The notes: generated from the sequence alone by a model not told the origin. 64,000 nt of DNA from Acidobacteriota bacterium (GCA_028876385.1 JAGWSF010000098.1:1-64000); one strand, 5' to 3'; shown: positions 11,985 to 25,584, counted from the first letter of the stretch. Made by a program: numbers and translations.

Positions 11985-12126
11985 CCCCTACCGGAGAACT
12001 CCGGCCGGAATCGGGCTCCGGGACCCGGCGGCCACCCCCGTCTCGTCGCACCCAGGCGGGCCGACGCGGCGGGTCGGCGCGGTATCGGGCCGGCGCGGGA
12101 ATCGATCAGGGGCCGGCCACCGGCGG

Positions 12127-12132
12127 TAGCCT
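12127..12132 (+). promoter_or_regulatory. -10 element, ilvD
   Basis: TAGCCT, 6 nt before ATG 12139. The 166-bp divergent gap to the PhoU-DUF47 gene holds both promoters. Confidence 0.5.
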
Positions 12133-12138
12133 CGGAGC

Positions 12139-13974
12139 ATGCCCGCTCTGCGCTCGCGAATCACGACCCACGGTCGCAACATGGCCGGTGCCCGCGCCCT
12201 GTGGCGGGCCACCGGTATGACCGACGACGATTTCGGCAAGCCGATCGTGGCCATCGCCAACAGCTTCACCCAGTTCGTGCCCGGCCACGTCCACCTGCGG
12301 GACATGGGGGCGCTGGTCGCCGGTGCGATAGCCGAAGCCGGGGGGGTCGGACGGGAGTTCAACTCGATCGCCGTCGACGACGGCATCGCCATGGGCCACA
12401 GCGGGATGCTCTACTCCCTGCCGAGCCGGGAGCTGATCGCCGATTCCCTGGAGTACATGGTCGAGGCCCACCAGGCCGACGCCCTCGTGTGCATCAGCAA
12501 CTGCGACAAGATCACGCCGGGGATGCTCATCGCCGCCATGCGGCTCAACATCCCTACCGTCTTCGTGAGCGGTGGCCCCATGGAGGCGGGTCGGGCCGTG
12601 GTCCGAGACGGGGTGGCCCGGCCCGGGATCGACCTGATCACCGCCATGACCGCGGCCGCCGACGAGAGCGTCTCCGATGACGAGTTGAGCAGCATCGAAC
12701 GGTCGGCCTGCCCGACGTGCGGCTCGTGCTCGGGAATGTTCACCGCCAACTCCATGAACTGCCTGACCGAGGCCATGGGCCTGTCGCTTCCCGGTAACGG
12801 CTCCACGCTGGCCACCAGCGCGGCCCGCCGGGAGCTGTTCCTCGACGCCGGGCGGCTGGTCGTGGATCTGGCCCGGCGCTGGTACGACGAGGACGACGAT
12901 TCCGTGCTGCCCCGCCAGATCGCCAACCGGGCGGCCTTCTCCAACGCCATGATCGTCGACATCGCCATGGGCGGCTCGACCAACACCGTCCTGCACCTGC
13001 TGGCCGCCGCCCAGGAGGCCGGGGTCGACTTCGACATGGACGAGATCGACCGCCTGAGCCGATCCACGCCCTGCCTGTGCAAGGTGGCTCCCAGCTCCTC
13101 CTACCACATGGAGGACGTCCACCGCGCCGGTGGCATCCCGGCGCTCATGGGCGAGCTGGCCCGGGCCGGCCTCCTGGACCGGTCGGTGAGGGCGGTTCAC
13201 GCCGCCAGCCTCGACGAGTGGCTCGCCGAATGGGACGTGCGGGCCGAGACCCGCTCGGAGCGGGCCGTCGAGCTGTACCTGGCCGCCCCGGGCGGTGTGC
13301 GCACCACCGAGGCGTTCTCCTCGACGGCCCGCTGGGAGAGCCTCGACCTGGACAGCAAGACCGGTTGCATCCGCTCGGCCGACAGTCCCTACAGCGCCGA
13401 CGGCGGCCTGGCCGTGCTGCGCGGCAACCTGGCCGTGGACGGCTGCGTGGTGAAGACCGCCGGCGTGCCCGACGACCAGCTCGTCTTTCGCGGTCCGGCC
13501 CGGGTGACCGAGAGCCAGGAGGAGGCGGTGGACGCCATCCTGGCCGGCGACATCCACCCCGGCGACGTGGTCGTGGTCCGCTACGAGGGACCGCGCGGCG
13601 GTCCCGGCATGCAGGAGATGCTCTACCCGACCAGCTTCTTGAAGGGCCGGGGGCTCGGGCCTCTCTGCGCCCTGGTGACCGACGGACGCTTCTCCGGGGG
13701 GACCAGCGGGCTGTCCATCGGTCACGTCTCCCCCGAGGCCGCGTCGGGAGGTCTGATCGGCCTGGTCGAAGACGGCGACCCCATCTCCATCGACATCCCC
13801 AACCGGGCCATCACCCTCGACGTGGCCGACGAGGTGATCGAAGCCCGCCGCCGGGTCCGCGACGAGCAGGGGTGGAAGCCCGCCAAGCGCGACCGCAAGG
13901 TCTCGGCGGCGCTGCGCGCCTACGCCGCCCTGGCCCAGTCCGCGGATAAGGGCGCGGCCCGGCTCGTGCCCTAG
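12139..13974 (+). CDS. ilvD: dihydroxy-acid dehydratase
   Basis: Dehydrates 2,3-dihydroxy-isovalerate or -methylvalerate to the 2-oxo acids in Val/Ile synthesis. Length 611 aa, ILVD/EDD family. The cluster ligands are in [12 protein letters not shown] and [23 protein letters not shown], and the C-terminal block [15 protein letters not shown] is intact. ATG 12139 gives [21 protein letters not shown], as in homologues. There is no ribosome binding site at normal spacing, but TAGCCT ends 6 nt upstream, so the mRNA is probably leaderless. It completes the branched-chain pathway begun by the attenuated ilvBNC operon 1.7 kb away and ends 4 bp from convergent gatB. Confidence 0.97.
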   Translation: MPALRSRITTHGRNMAGARALWRATGMTDDDFGKPIVAIANSFTQFVPGHVHLRDMGALVAGAIAEAGGVGREFNSIAVDDGIAMGHSGMLYSLPSRELIADSLEYMVEAHQADALVCISNCDKITPGMLIAAMRLNIPTVFVSGGPMEAGRAVVRDGVARPGIDLITAMTAAADESVSDDELSSIERSACPTCGSCSGMFTANSMNCLTEAMGLSLPGNGSTLATSAARRELFLDAGRLVVDLARRWYDEDDDSVLPRQIANRAAFSNAMIVDIAMGGSTNTVLHLLAAAQEAGVDFDMDEIDRLSRSTPCLCKVAPSSSYHMEDVHRAGGIPALMGELARAGLLDRSVRAVHAASLDEWLAEWDVRAETRSERAVELYLAAPGGVRTTEAFSSTARWESLDLDSKTGCIRSADSPYSADGGLAVLRGNLAVDGCVVKTAGVPDDQLVFRGPARVTESQEEAVDAILAGDIHPGDVVVVRYEGPRGGPGMQEMLYPTSFLKGRGLGPLCALVTDGRFSGGTSGLSIGHVSPEAASGGLIGLVEDGDPISIDIPNRAITLDVADEVIEARRRVRDEQGWKPAKRDRKVSAALRAYAALAQSADKGAARLVP

Positions 13975-13978
13975 CGGC

Positions 13979-15414
13979 TCAGCCGCCGCGGCGGGCGCGC
14001 AGCAGGGCCGAGGCCGCCTTCAGGTCGGCTTTACCCTCGGTGGCCTTCTTGATGGCCCCGATGAACAACCCCTGCAGCTTCTCCTCGCCGGCGCAGAAAC
14101 GGGCCCATTCGTCGGGGGACCCGGCGATCACCTCGTCCACCACCCGGTCCAGATCGCCCGAATCCATGGCCTCGAAGCCCAGTCGGCCGGCGACCGCGGC
14201 CGGATCGCCTCCCTCGTCCATGATGGCCTTGAGGACGGTCCGGGCCTGAGCCGAGGTCAGTTCCCCGCCGGCTTCCATGGCGATCAGGCGGGCGAAGGCG
14301 GCGCGATCGAGGCGGGCCGCCGCCTCGGGATCGGAGGCCACCTCGTTGGCGACCCGCCGGACCGCCACCGACGCCGTCGCGGTGGAGGCGGCGGACGCCT
14401 CCACCAGGTCGTCGAGGCCCAAGCGGACGACGGTGGCCACCGCTTCGGAATCGCCGGGCAGCCCGCTGGCCGCGGCCAGAGCGGCCCGGCGCTCGGCCGG
14501 CAAGCGGGGCAGTTCGGCGGCGACGGCGGCGATCCATTCGGGGGAGGGGTCCACCGGCACCAGATCCGGCTCCGGGAAGTACCGGTAGTCGTAGGCCTCC
14601 TCCTTGGAGCGCATGGAGCCCGTACGGCCGGCGTTCTCGTCCCAGTGGCGGGTCTCCTGGGTCACCGCGCCGCCGCCCTCGATGAGGGCGATCTGGCGCC
14701 CCGCCTCGTAGTCGATGGCCCGCCCGAGGCTGCGCAGGGAGTTCATGTTCTTGATCTCGCACCGGGTGCCGAAGGCGGTCTCACCCCGACGGCGGACCGA
14801 GACGTTGGCGTCCACGCGCAGCGAGCCCTCCTCCATCTTCCCGTCCGAGGCCCCGGTGGCCACCAGGATGGCGCGCAGCTCGTCGACGTAGGCCCGGGCC
14901 TCCTCGGCGCTGCGCATGTCGGGGGCGCTCACGATCTCGACCAGCGGCACCCCCGAACGGTTGTAGTCGACCAGCGAGTGGGCCGCGTCGTGGATCCGCC
15001 CGCCCCCGCCCATGTGGGTGGTCTTGCCGGTGTCCTCCTCGAGATGGGCCCGCACGATCCCGACCCGCTGACCGCTCGGCAGGTCGAGCCACCCGTCGGC
15101 GTTGATGGGCACGTCGTACTGGCTGATCTGGTAGTCCTTGGGCATGTCCGGATAGAAGTAGTTCTTCCGGTGGAACTGGGACGCCTGGATGCGGCAGTGC
15201 AGGGCCGTGCCGATGCGCATGGCGTACTCGACGGCCGTGCGGTTGAGCACCGGCAGCGAGCCGGGAAGCCCCAGGCAGACCGGGCAGATGTTGGTGTTGG
15301 GCTCCTCCCCGAAGCTGTTGCGGCAGGCGCAGAAAAGCTTGGTCTGGGTGCGCAGCTCGCAGTGGACCTCCAAGCCGATGACCGTCTCCCAGTCGGTCCG
15401 GGCCTCGTCTGTGG

Positions 15415-15418
<4 letters not shown>
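13979..15418 (-). CDS. gatB: Asp-tRNA(Asn)/Glu-tRNA(Gln) amidotransferase subunit B
   Basis: 479-aa subunit that binds the misacylated tRNA and activates the Glu/Asp side chain with ATP. The N-terminal cradle domain has [35 protein letters not shown] and [21 protein letters not shown]. The metal-site residues of the C-x-C/CxxC region are present. The C-terminal GatB/YqeY helical domain recognises tRNA. ATG 15418 overlaps the gatA stop (ATGA). It is the last gene of gatC-gatA-gatB. Confidence 0.97.
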
Positions 15419-16904
<1,486 letters not shown>

Positions 16905-16908
<4 letters not shown>

Positions 16909-17207
16909 GGCGCCTCCCCGAGGATCCGGGGCACCCGGAACCGGTCGGCTTCGACCGACGGGGCGGCGGCCAGCACCTCGGCGCGGGGCAGGCTCGGGCC
17001 CACGACGTCGTCGCGCAGCACGTTGCGCAGCGGCAGCGGGTGGGCCGTGGGCGGCACGCCGGCGGTGTCGAGCGCTTCGACATCGCGGGCGTGCTCGAGT
17101 ACCGCGGCGAGCTGGCCGGTGAAACGCTCCAGCTCCTCGTCGGTCAACTCGAGCCGGGCCAACTGGGCCACGTGGGCCACGTCCTGGGTGGTGATGCGCG
17201 CCGACAT
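16905..17207 (-). CDS. gatC: Asp-tRNA(Asn)/Glu-tRNA(Gln) amidotransferase subunit C
   Basis: Small (100 aa) belt subunit that stabilises GatA on GatB. Typical helical start [35 protein letters not shown], then the extended tail with the [10 protein letters not shown] motif. I start it at ATG 17207 (MSARITTQ), because TACGAT (17220-17215) lies 7 nt upstream and overlaps the alternative ATG at 17216. First gene of the gatCAB operon, with overlapping stops and starts throughout. Confidence 0.93.
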
Positions 17208-17214
17208 GGTGGCC

Positions 17215-17220
17215 ATCGTA
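17215..17220 (-). promoter_or_regulatory. -10 element, gatCAB
   Basis: TACGAT on the minus strand, 7 nt before ATG 17207. Confidence 0.5.
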
Positions 17221-17265
17221 GGAGACCGCCCCGGTGCGGTAGCCCACCCCGGTGACGGCCCGCGT

Positions 17266-17271
17266 TAGCTT
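17266..17271 (+). promoter_or_regulatory. -10 candidate, SCP2-like gene
   Basis: TAGCTT about 46 nt before the GTG at 17317. It would give a 5' leader of about 40 nt carrying a GGGGAAGGCAGG purine tract as ribosome binding site, one of the few leadered starts here. Confidence 0.4.
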
Positions 17272-17316
17272 CTTGGCATCGACGTCCGTTTTTCCGGGGA
17301 AGGCAGGTCGCTCTAG

Positions 17317-17730
17317 GTGGGTCCGTTCCAGTTCCTTAGCGACGAGTGGTTGGAGGAGACCAGGCGGATCCGGGAGCAGTACCGCGACCAGACGCCGGCC
17401 ATCGGCGTGCCCATCCGCATGAACCAGGTGATCAATGAGGTGCCGTTCGGCGACGGCGTGATCCGCGCCTACGTCGACACCTCGTCGGGGATCCTCGACG
17501 TGGAGATCGGCCATCTCGACCAGCCGGACCTGACGGTCACCCTCAGCTACGCCACGGCCAAGGCCATCCTGGTCGACGGCGACGCGGCCCAGGCCATGAA
17601 CGCCTTCATGAGCGGGCGCATCCGCGTGGACGGCGACATCACCAAGCTCATCGCCCTGCAAGGGGTCGGAGCGGCCCCCAACCCGGCAGCCGCCGAGGTG
17701 TTCCGGCTGATCCAGGAGATGACCGCCTGA
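17317..17730 (+). CDS. SCP2 sterol-binding domain protein
   Basis: Single-domain protein of 137 residues. The C-terminal part ([61 protein letters not shown], here described by its motifs [18 protein letters not shown] and [13 protein letters not shown]) fits the SCP2/alkyl sulfatase C-terminal fold, which binds hydrophobic ligands. No catalytic residue is expected. It stands alone between gatC and a PASTA kinase; its ligand and partner cannot be read from context. The start GTG 17317 has a purine-rich tract 11-20 nt upstream. Confidence 0.75.
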   Translation: MGPFQFLSDEWLEETRRIREQYRDQTPAIGVPIRMNQVINEVPFGDGVIRAYVDTSSGILDVEIGHLDQPDLTVTLSYATAKAILVDGDAAQAMNAFMSGRIRVDGDITKLIALQGVGAAPNPAAAEVFRLIQEMTA

Positions 17731-17987
17731 GGCTCTCCGGCCGCCCACGATCAGGGCCGGGCGAGCCGGGAAGAGGGAGGGGGCGGCGGCACCGGCCGCG
17801 GCTGGGGATCGCGGCCTCAGCACACCGCACCCCTCGCCGAGAACTCTACACCTCCGACGTTTTACCCGGTTCCACGGCGATCGTCCTTTTCGTCACTTAT
17901 CACCCTTAATCGGCACTTATTGTGCCACTGGTCACTCCGGGGCGGTCACCGGCTCAGGGGGGGCTCCGATGTGGTGGCGGCCCGCCG
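17731..17987. other. convergent intergenic region, 257 bp
   Basis: No gene seen. The right half (about 17840-17940) is clearly more AT-rich than its surroundings. It contains an inverted repeat ggcac-ttatt-gtgcc at 17912-17926 and the pentamer-rich pair cacttat twice. The hairpin could end the minus-strand kinase transcript, but no U-run follows. Confidence 0.4.
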
Positions 17988-20108
17988 TCAGCCGGTGATG
18001 ATGGTGATCTGGGCTCCGTAGAGGGCCTGGGTCCCCCCGGCCGGGGACGTACCGGTCACGGTGTTGACGGGGTTGCCCTGCACCCCGGCCACGTTGAAGC
18101 CGAGCGACCCGAGAGCCTCACTGGCGGCGCCCACGGAGTCCCCCCGGACGTCGGGGACGGCCACGTAATGGGGCCCCTTGGAGACCACCACGGTGACGGT
18201 GGAGCCGATCGTCACCGTCGCCCCCGGCGGGGGCGTGACCGAGACGACCAGCCCGCTGGCGATGGTGTTCTCGTAGGAGTCGGTGCGGGCCACCACCAGA
18301 CCGGCCTTGGTCAGGTCGGCGGCGGCCTGGTCGTAGGTCTCGGTCGGGACGGCCACCGCCGGGACCGTCACCTGCGGCTTGCCGGTGGAGACGACGAGGG
18401 CCACCGACTGGCCCGGGACCAGGGTGCCCGAGTCGGGGGTGCTGCTGATGACCGAGCCGGCCGGGACGGTCATGCTCGACGCCTGGGTGGCGGTCCAGGT
18501 CAGGCCCAGGTTCTTCAGGTCCTGCTGGGCCACCGCCACGGGCACCCCGGCCAGGGGCGGCACGGGCACGGGGCGGGGCCCGTCGGAAACCACCACGGCC
18601 ACCGTCCGGCCCTGCTTGAGGCGGGTTCCGGGGGCGCTGGCCTGGGTCAGCACCCTCCCTGCGCCGATCGTGGGGCTGTAGGCGTGGGCGGAGACCCGCA
18701 GGTGGAGGTGCAGGCGACCCAGAGTGGCCGAGGCATCGGCCTGGGTGCGCCCGGCGAGCACCGGTACCGTCTCGTTGGGGGTGAAGAAGCCCGTGGTCAG
18801 CGCCCAGGCGCTCCCCCCGGTGGCGACCAGCAGGACCGCCAGCAGGACTGCCAGGACGACCCTCCGGAGTCTCCGTCGGGGCCGAGCCGGCACCACCACC
18901 GGGTCGGGCCAGGCCGAGGCCCCGCCGCTCCCCCCGGCCGCTCCGGAGCCGGGACCGGGAAACGGGGATTTGACCCATTCGCCGGCGGGACCGGCCCCGG
19001 GGTCCTCCCACTGGGCTCCATCGAACAGCTTGGAACGACCATCGGGTTGAGGACCGTCGGCGCCCTCCTCGCCGTCGAACAGCTTGGGGCCTGTCGGCTG
19101 CCGCAGGTCGAGATCGGGGTCCGGGTCCGGATCCGGATCCGGATCGGGATCGCGGTCGGAACTCGCCGCCTCGGCGTCGAAGAGCCGGGGCCGGCCGGGG
19201 AATTCCGTGGGGTCCTGATCGTCGCGCTCGACCAGCCCGGCGGGGTCGGGCGGGGCCAGCGACAACGGGGCCGGGAAGGGCAACCGGGCCGACACCTCGT
19301 CGAGGGCCCGGGCCAGGGCCCGGGCGTCGCTGCGCACCGCCGGGTCGGCGGCCCCCGCCGCCTCGAGCACCGCCTTGAGCGGGCCGACCGCGTCGGGGAC
19401 CTCCAAGGGGCGTCCGACGCGGGCCATGAGCGTGCCGAGGGGGGTGTCGGCCACGAAGGGCACCTGGCCGGTGACGGCCTCGAGCAGCACCAACGCCAGC
19501 GAGTAGACGTCGGCCTTGCTGTCCAACTGCTCGCCCCGCATCAACTCGGGGGAGGCGTAGCGGGCGGTGCCGATCACCGCTCCGGCGGGCTCGGTCCAGG
19601 TGGCCTCGGCCAGGGCCCGGGCCAGACCGAAGTCGGCCACCGAGACCCGGCCCTCCTCGTCGAAGATGAGGTTGGCCGGCTTGATATCGCGGTGGACGAT
19701 GCCCTGACGGTGGGCGTAGTCGAGGGCCCGGGCCACGTCGGCGCCGACCGCGGCCGCCTGCGCCGGCGACAAGAGGGCGTCCCGGTCGAGCATGGAACGG
19801 AGGCTGCCCCCCTCCAGCAGCTCCATGACGAGGAACGGCGAACCGTGATCCTCCCCCCAGTCGTAGACCCGGAGGATGTTGGGATGGCGCAGGGAGGCCA
19901 CCGCCTGGGACTCCCGGCGGAACCGGCGCAGGAACGCCTCCTCCCCGGCCAGGGCCGGGTGCAGAACCTTCACCGCGACCCTACGGCGGAGCTGGACGTC
20001 CTCGGCCGAGAAGACGTGCGCCGACCCTCCCACCCCGATGGGGCGCAGAAGGCGGTAGCGGTCCCCGAGGACGCGCCCCACCGAGTCGGCGATGCGCGAC
20101 GTCGCCAC
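17988..20108 (-). CDS. transmembrane Ser/Thr protein kinase with four PASTA domains
   Basis: PknB-type receptor kinase, 706 aa. Residues 18-275 are the kinase: glycine loop IGVGGSAHVF, Lys47 in VAVKVL, HRDIKPAN (139-146), DFG (159-161) and SPEL. A juxtamembrane linker (276-410) carries a run of Asp-Pro dipeptides (320-332) and three copies of a short LFD motif (309-312, 343-346, 361-364). One membrane helix spans about 417-437. Four extracellular PASTA domains follow (PTIGAGRVLTQASAPGT, SVISSTPDSGT and similar), which in relatives bind muropeptides and report on cell-wall synthesis. GTG 20108 has TAGCTT 7 nt upstream. No phosphatase or FtsW/PBP gene is adjacent, unlike the pknAB cluster, so this is a separate kinase. 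Confidence 0.92.
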   Translation of the reverse strand: MATSRIADSVGRVLGDRYRLLRPIGVGGSAHVFSAEDVQLRRRVAVKVLHPALAGEEAFLRRFRRESQAVASLRHPNILRVYDWGEDHGSPFLVMELLEGGSLRSMLDRDALLSPAQAAAVGADVARALDYAHRQGIVHRDIKPANLIFDEEGRVSVADFGLARALAEATWTEPAGAVIGTARYASPELMRGEQLDSKADVYSLALVLLEAVTGQVPFVADTPLGTLMARVGRPLEVPDAVGPLKAVLEAAGAADPAVRSDARALARALDEVSARLPFPAPLSLAPPDPAGLVERDDQDPTEFPGRPRLFDAEAASSDRDPDPDPDPDPDPDLDLRQPTGPKLFDGEEGADGPQPDGRSKLFDGAQWEDPGAGPAGEWVKSPFPGPGSGAAGGSGGASAWPDPVVVPARPRRRLRRVVLAVLLAVLLVATGGSAWALTTGFFTPNETVPVLAGRTQADASATLGRLHLHLRVSAHAYSPTIGAGRVLTQASAPGTRLKQGRTVAVVVSDGPRPVPVPPLAGVPVAVAQQDLKNLGLTWTATQASSMTVPAGSVISSTPDSGTLVPGQSVALVVSTGKPQVTVPAVAVPTETYDQAAADLTKAGLVVARTDSYENTIASGLVVSVTPPPGATVTIGSTVTVVVSKGPHYVAVPDVRGDSVGAASEALGSLGFNVAGVQGNPVNTVTGTSPAGGTQALYGAQITIITG

Positions 20109-20115
20109 GCCTTCG

Positions 20116-20121
20116 AAGCTA
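20116..20121 (-). promoter_or_regulatory. -10 element, PASTA kinase
   Basis: TAGCTT on the minus strand, 7 nt before GTG 20108. Confidence 0.5.
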
Positions 20122-20149
20122 CCCCCCGGCCGGCCCCCCGGCGTGGACC

Positions 20150-22261
<2,112 letters not shown>

Positions 22262-23290
22262 TCAGCCGGCGGCCAGACCCCCACCCACCACGCAGTCGCC
22301 GCGGTAGAGAACGACGCTCTGGCCGGGGGCGACGGGCCGGACGGGTTCGCCGAGGGCCACCTCTCCGGCACCGAGCCAGCGGCCGGCCACGGGACGGCCG
22401 TGAGCGCTCATCTGCACCTCGAGAGGCTCCCCCCGGCCCGGTTCGCCGTCCACCCAGGCCGGCACCTGCACCACGAGCCGCTCCACCAGCGCCGCGGCGA
22501 GAGGCCCGACCCGCACGAGTCCCTGCTCCACGTCGACGGCGGTGACGTAGCGCTCGCCGATGGCTCCGCTCAGGCCCCGGCGCTGCCCGACGGTGACCAG
22601 CTCGACGGCGTCGACCTCCCCGATGCGGCGGCCCTCCTCGTCGACGATCCGGCCCGGGTGCAGCTCGGTACGCGCCGCCAGGAACTCCTTGCGGCCTCCC
22701 CGCCGGGGAATGAAACAGACGTCCTGGCTGTCGGGCTTGGCCGCGGTGCGCAGGCCGAGGCGGGCGGCCCGCCGCCGGACCTCGGACTTGGTCAGGCCAC
22801 CCACGGGCAGAAGGACGCGGGCCAGTTGCTGCTGGCCGAGCATGTGCAGGACGTAGGACTGGTCCTTGGCCTCGTCGGCGCCGCGGCGCAGGCACCAGCC
22901 CTCACCGCGGCGCTCGACCCGGGCGTGGTGACCGGTGGCCACCGCGTCGAACCCGAGACGGACGGCCCGCTCCAGGAACCGGTCGAACTTGAGGTGGCGG
23001 TTGCACTCGATGCAGGGGTTGGGCGTGCGCCCGGCGGCGTGCTCGGCGACGTACGGACCCACCACCCGGCTCTCGAAGTCCTCGGAAAAATTGAACACCT
23101 GGTGGTTGATCCCGAGCTGCTGGGCCACCCGGCGGGCGTCCTCCACGTCCGAGACCGAGCAGCAACCGGTGTCCGAGGGACCGCCCCACAGCTTCATGGT
23201 CGCCCCCACCGCCTCGTGGCCGGCGTCGAGCACGAGGGCGGCGGCGACCGAGGAGTCGACGCCGCCCGACATGGCGACGAGCACCCTCAC
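22262..23290 (-). CDS. mnmA: tRNA-specific 2-thiouridylase
   Basis: Adds sulfur to U34 of tRNA Lys/Glu/Gln using ATP and a persulfide. 342 aa. The PP-loop AMSGGVDSSVAAALVLDAGHEAVGATMKLW is at the very N-terminus. The catalytic cysteines lie in NPCIECNRHLKFD and DSQDVCFIP. GTG 23290 overlaps the stop of the cysteine desulfurase gene (GTGA), so the sulfur donor and its user are translationally coupled. Confidence 0.96.
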   Translation of the reverse strand: MRVLVAMSGGVDSSVAAALVLDAGHEAVGATMKLWGGPSDTGCCSVSDVEDARRVAQQLGINHQVFNFSEDFESRVVGPYVAEHAAGRTPNPCIECNRHLKFDRFLERAVRLGFDAVATGHHARVERRGEGWCLRRGADEAKDQSYVLHMLGQQQLARVLLPVGGLTKSEVRRRAARLGLRTAAKPDSQDVCFIPRRGGRKEFLAARTELHPGRIVDEEGRRIGEVDAVELVTVGQRRGLSGAIGERYVTAVDVEQGLVRVGPLAAALVERLVVQVPAWVDGEPGRGEPLEVQMSAHGRPVAGRWLGAGEVALGEPVRPVAPGQSVVLYRGDCVVGGGLAAG

Positions 23291-24468
23291 GACGCCACCC
23301 GGGTGACCCCGAGGACGGCGACCGCGTCGGCCACGGCGAGGGCCGCCCGGCGCACGTCGTCGTCGGTCGTCGACGGTCCGAGGGTGAGCCGCAGGCACGA
23401 CGAAGCCTCCTGGCGGTCCACCCCCATGGCCAGGAGCACCGGGCTGGGCTCCACCCCGCCGCTGGCGCAGGCCGAGCCGGCCGAGGCGCACACGCCACGA
23501 GCGTCGAGCAGGAACAGGAGCGCTTCGTTCTCCACGCCGGGAAAACGCAGATGGCAGTGCCCGGGCACCCGCTGCGCTCCGGGTGCCGTCACCACGGCTG
23601 TCGGAACGGCGTCGAGAATGAGCTGCTCGAGGCGGTCCCGCCGGGCCGCCACCTGCTCGGCGAGGGCCGCCACCTCCCGGGCCCGGGCCCGGGCGGCGGC
23701 CGCGAAGCCGACCACTCCGGCCACGTTCGGGGTGCCGCTACGCCGCTCCCGCTCCTGGCCGCCACCGTGGATCTGGGCTCTCAGCTCGACCCCGGCCCGA
23801 CCCCCGAGGGCGCCCACCCCCTGGGGGCCGCCGATCTTGTGGCTGCTGACGCTGATCAGGTCCACCACGGCCGAGACCTCGGGGAGGGCCATCCACGGGC
23901 CGGCCTGCACGGCGTCGGTGTGCAGTACGGCACCGGGGGACCGGCGCCGGACCCGGCGGCTCAGCGCGGCGAGGGGCTGGATCACGCCGGTCTCCTGATT
24001 GACCGTCTGCACCGACACGACGGCCACGTCGGCGTCGAGCAGCAAGTCGAGCTGCCCCATGTCCACCAAGCCGTCGGGGGACACCCCGAGGGTGCGGACC
24101 TCGTGGCCGGCGGCGGCCGCGACCTCCGCCGAGCGCCGCACCGCGGCGTGCTCCACGGCGCTCACCACGACCACCCCCCGGGCCGCCGACCCCGGGCCGG
24201 ACGGAGCAGGCCAAGCGAACCCGAGGGATCCGAGGACGGCGAGGTTGTCGGCCTCGGTGCCCCCCGACGTGAAGGTGACCCCGGCCGGCTCGACCCCCAT
24301 CCACCCGGCCACGGCGTCGCGGGCCTCCTCCAGGGCCTCTTTGGCCCGCCGGGCCACGGCGTGGCTGCCCGAGGGGTTGCCGAAACCATGGCGCAGCCAG
24401 TCCTCCATGGCGGCCAGGGCCTCCGGGTGCAGGGGCGAGCTGGCGGCGTGGTCGAGATAGACCGTCAC
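23287..24468 (-). CDS. cysteine desulfurase (IscS/NifS family)
   Basis: PLP enzyme of 393 aa that takes sulfur from cysteine as a persulfide. Landmarks: YLDHAASSPLHPEAL, FTSGGTEADNLAVLG, VEHAAVRRS, HTDAVQAGPW, PLP lysine in VSSHKIGGPQGVGAL, and the persulfide cysteine loop ASAGSACASGGVEPS, with a short Cys loop as in IscS. Coupled to mnmA downstream, it most likely feeds tRNA thiolation and may also serve Fe-S assembly; no isc/suf scaffold is present here. GTG 24468 has TACGCT 6 nt upstream. Confidence 0.93.
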   Translation of the reverse strand: MTVYLDHAASSPLHPEALAAMEDWLRHGFGNPSGSHAVARRAKEALEEARDAVAGWMGVEPAGVTFTSGGTEADNLAVLGSLGFAWPAPSGPGSAARGVVVVSAVEHAAVRRSAEVAAAAGHEVRTLGVSPDGLVDMGQLDLLLDADVAVVSVQTVNQETGVIQPLAALSRRVRRRSPGAVLHTDAVQAGPWMALPEVSAVVDLISVSSHKIGGPQGVGALGGRAGVELRAQIHGGGQERERRSGTPNVAGVVGFAAAARARAREVAALAEQVAARRDRLEQLILDAVPTAVVTAPGAQRVPGHCHLRFPGVENEALLFLLDARGVCASAGSACASGGVEPSPVLLAMGVDRQEASSCLRLTLGPSTTDDDVRRAALAVADAVAVLGVTRVAS

Positions 24469-24474
24469 ACCCGA

Positions 24475-24480
24475 AGCGTA
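24475..24480 (-). promoter_or_regulatory. -10 element, cysteine desulfurase-mnmA
   Basis: TACGCT on the minus strand, 6 nt before GTG 24468. Confidence 0.5.
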
Positions 24481-24542
24481 CCGGTGCGCGCGGTTGGGGG
24501 TCCGAGCAGCGGTACCGTCTCAGGGTGCCCTCCGAGACGCAC

Positions 24543-24548
24543 TACGGT
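24543..24548 (+). promoter_or_regulatory. -10 element, galT
   Basis: TACGGT, 8 nt before GTG 24557. Confidence 0.4.
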
Positions 24549-24556
24549 CTATCCAC

Positions 24557-25534
24557 GTGAGTCAGCTCCGGCTCGATCCCATGACCGGGCGCTGGGTGGT
24601 CATCGCCGGCGAGCGGGCCCAGCGTCCGTCGGACTTCCTCCCCCGCCGGCTACCGGTAGAGGATGATCCGCTGCGCCCCTGCCCCTTCTGCCCGGGTTCC
24701 CGGCTCGACCCCGTGCTCGAGTGCCGCGGTCCCGACGGCGAATGGGACGTGCGGGTGGTCCCCAACCTTTACCCGGCCTTCTCCGGCAACGATCCGATGG
24801 TGGTCACCCACCTCGGCCCGGTGTTCACCCAGGCGCCGGCGAGCGGGGTCCACGACGTGGTCATCCTCTCCCCCGACCACAACGTGAGCTGGGCCGATCT
24901 CGAAGCGGATCATGCGGCGCGCATCATGTCGGCCATCAAGCTGCGGATGCTCGAGCACTCGCAGCTTCCCGGCCTGCGCTACAGCCAGGCCGTGGTCAAC
25001 TCCGGGCGCGAGGCCGGGGCATCCATCGAGCACCCCCACGGCCAGCTGCTGTCCATGCCGTTCATTCCCGGCGAGGCGGCCAACGAGCTGGCTGGTTTCG
25101 CCCGCTTCCAGGGCAACTGCCTGCTCTGCGCGGTGATGGAGGCCGAGACCGAGGAGGGCCACCGGGTCGTCTACGCCGACGATCGGGTGGTGATGATCTG
25201 CCCCTTCTGGAGCGGCACCCCCTACGAGATGCTCCTCATGCCCCGCTCCCACGACATCCACCTCTACGAGGCCGACGACGAGGACCTGGCGGCCATGGGG
25301 CGGTCGGTGCAACTGGCCCTGGACTCGCTGCGGTTCCGCCTCGGCGACGTGGCCTACAACCTGATGTTCCACTCGGCCCCGTTCCGGACCTCGGCCGACT
25401 TCCACTGGCACGTGCACGTGGTCCCCAAGATCTCGACCCGGGGCGGCTTCGAGATGGGTTCGGGTGTGCTCATAAACGTGGTCCCCCCCGAGCGGGCCGC
25501 CGACGACTTGCGCTCCAGCTTCGCCCACGCCTGA
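24557..25534 (+). CDS. galT: galactose-1-phosphate uridylyltransferase
   Basis: HIT-superfamily nucleotidyl transferase, 325 aa, exchanging UMP between UDP-glucose and galactose-1-phosphate. N-terminal part: LRLDPMTGRWVVIAGERAQRP. A CPFCPGS pair may bind zinc, and SIEHPHGQLLSMPF is typical. The C-terminal HIT motif HWHVHVVPK is present. The UMP-carrying histidine belongs to one of these two histidine motifs. GTG 24557 gives the family N-terminus. It stands alone without galE/galK, so supply of UDP-sugar or salvage of sugar phosphates is as likely as galactose catabolism. Ends 31 bp from convergent glgB. Confidence 0.88.
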   Translation: MSQLRLDPMTGRWVVIAGERAQRPSDFLPRRLPVEDDPLRPCPFCPGSRLDPVLECRGPDGEWDVRVVPNLYPAFSGNDPMVVTHLGPVFTQAPASGVHDVVILSPDHNVSWADLEADHAARIMSAIKLRMLEHSQLPGLRYSQAVVNSGREAGASIEHPHGQLLSMPFIPGEAANELAGFARFQGNCLLCAVMEAETEEGHRVVYADDRVVMICPFWSGTPYEMLLMPRSHDIHLYEADDEDLAAMGRSVQLALDSLRFRLGDVAYNLMFHSAPFRTSADFHWHVHVVPKISTRGGFEMGSGVLINVVPPERAADDLRSSFAHA

Positions 25535-25584
25535 GCCCGCCTACGACCGCGGCGGTGGAGCCCGCCTAGGACGGCGGCGAGGGA
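25535..25584. repeat. 25-bp imperfect tandem duplication
   Basis: gcccgcctacgaccgcgg... at 25535-25559 is followed by a diverged copy at 25560-25584. The second copy contains the stop codon of glgB (25566-25568). Confidence 0.6.
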
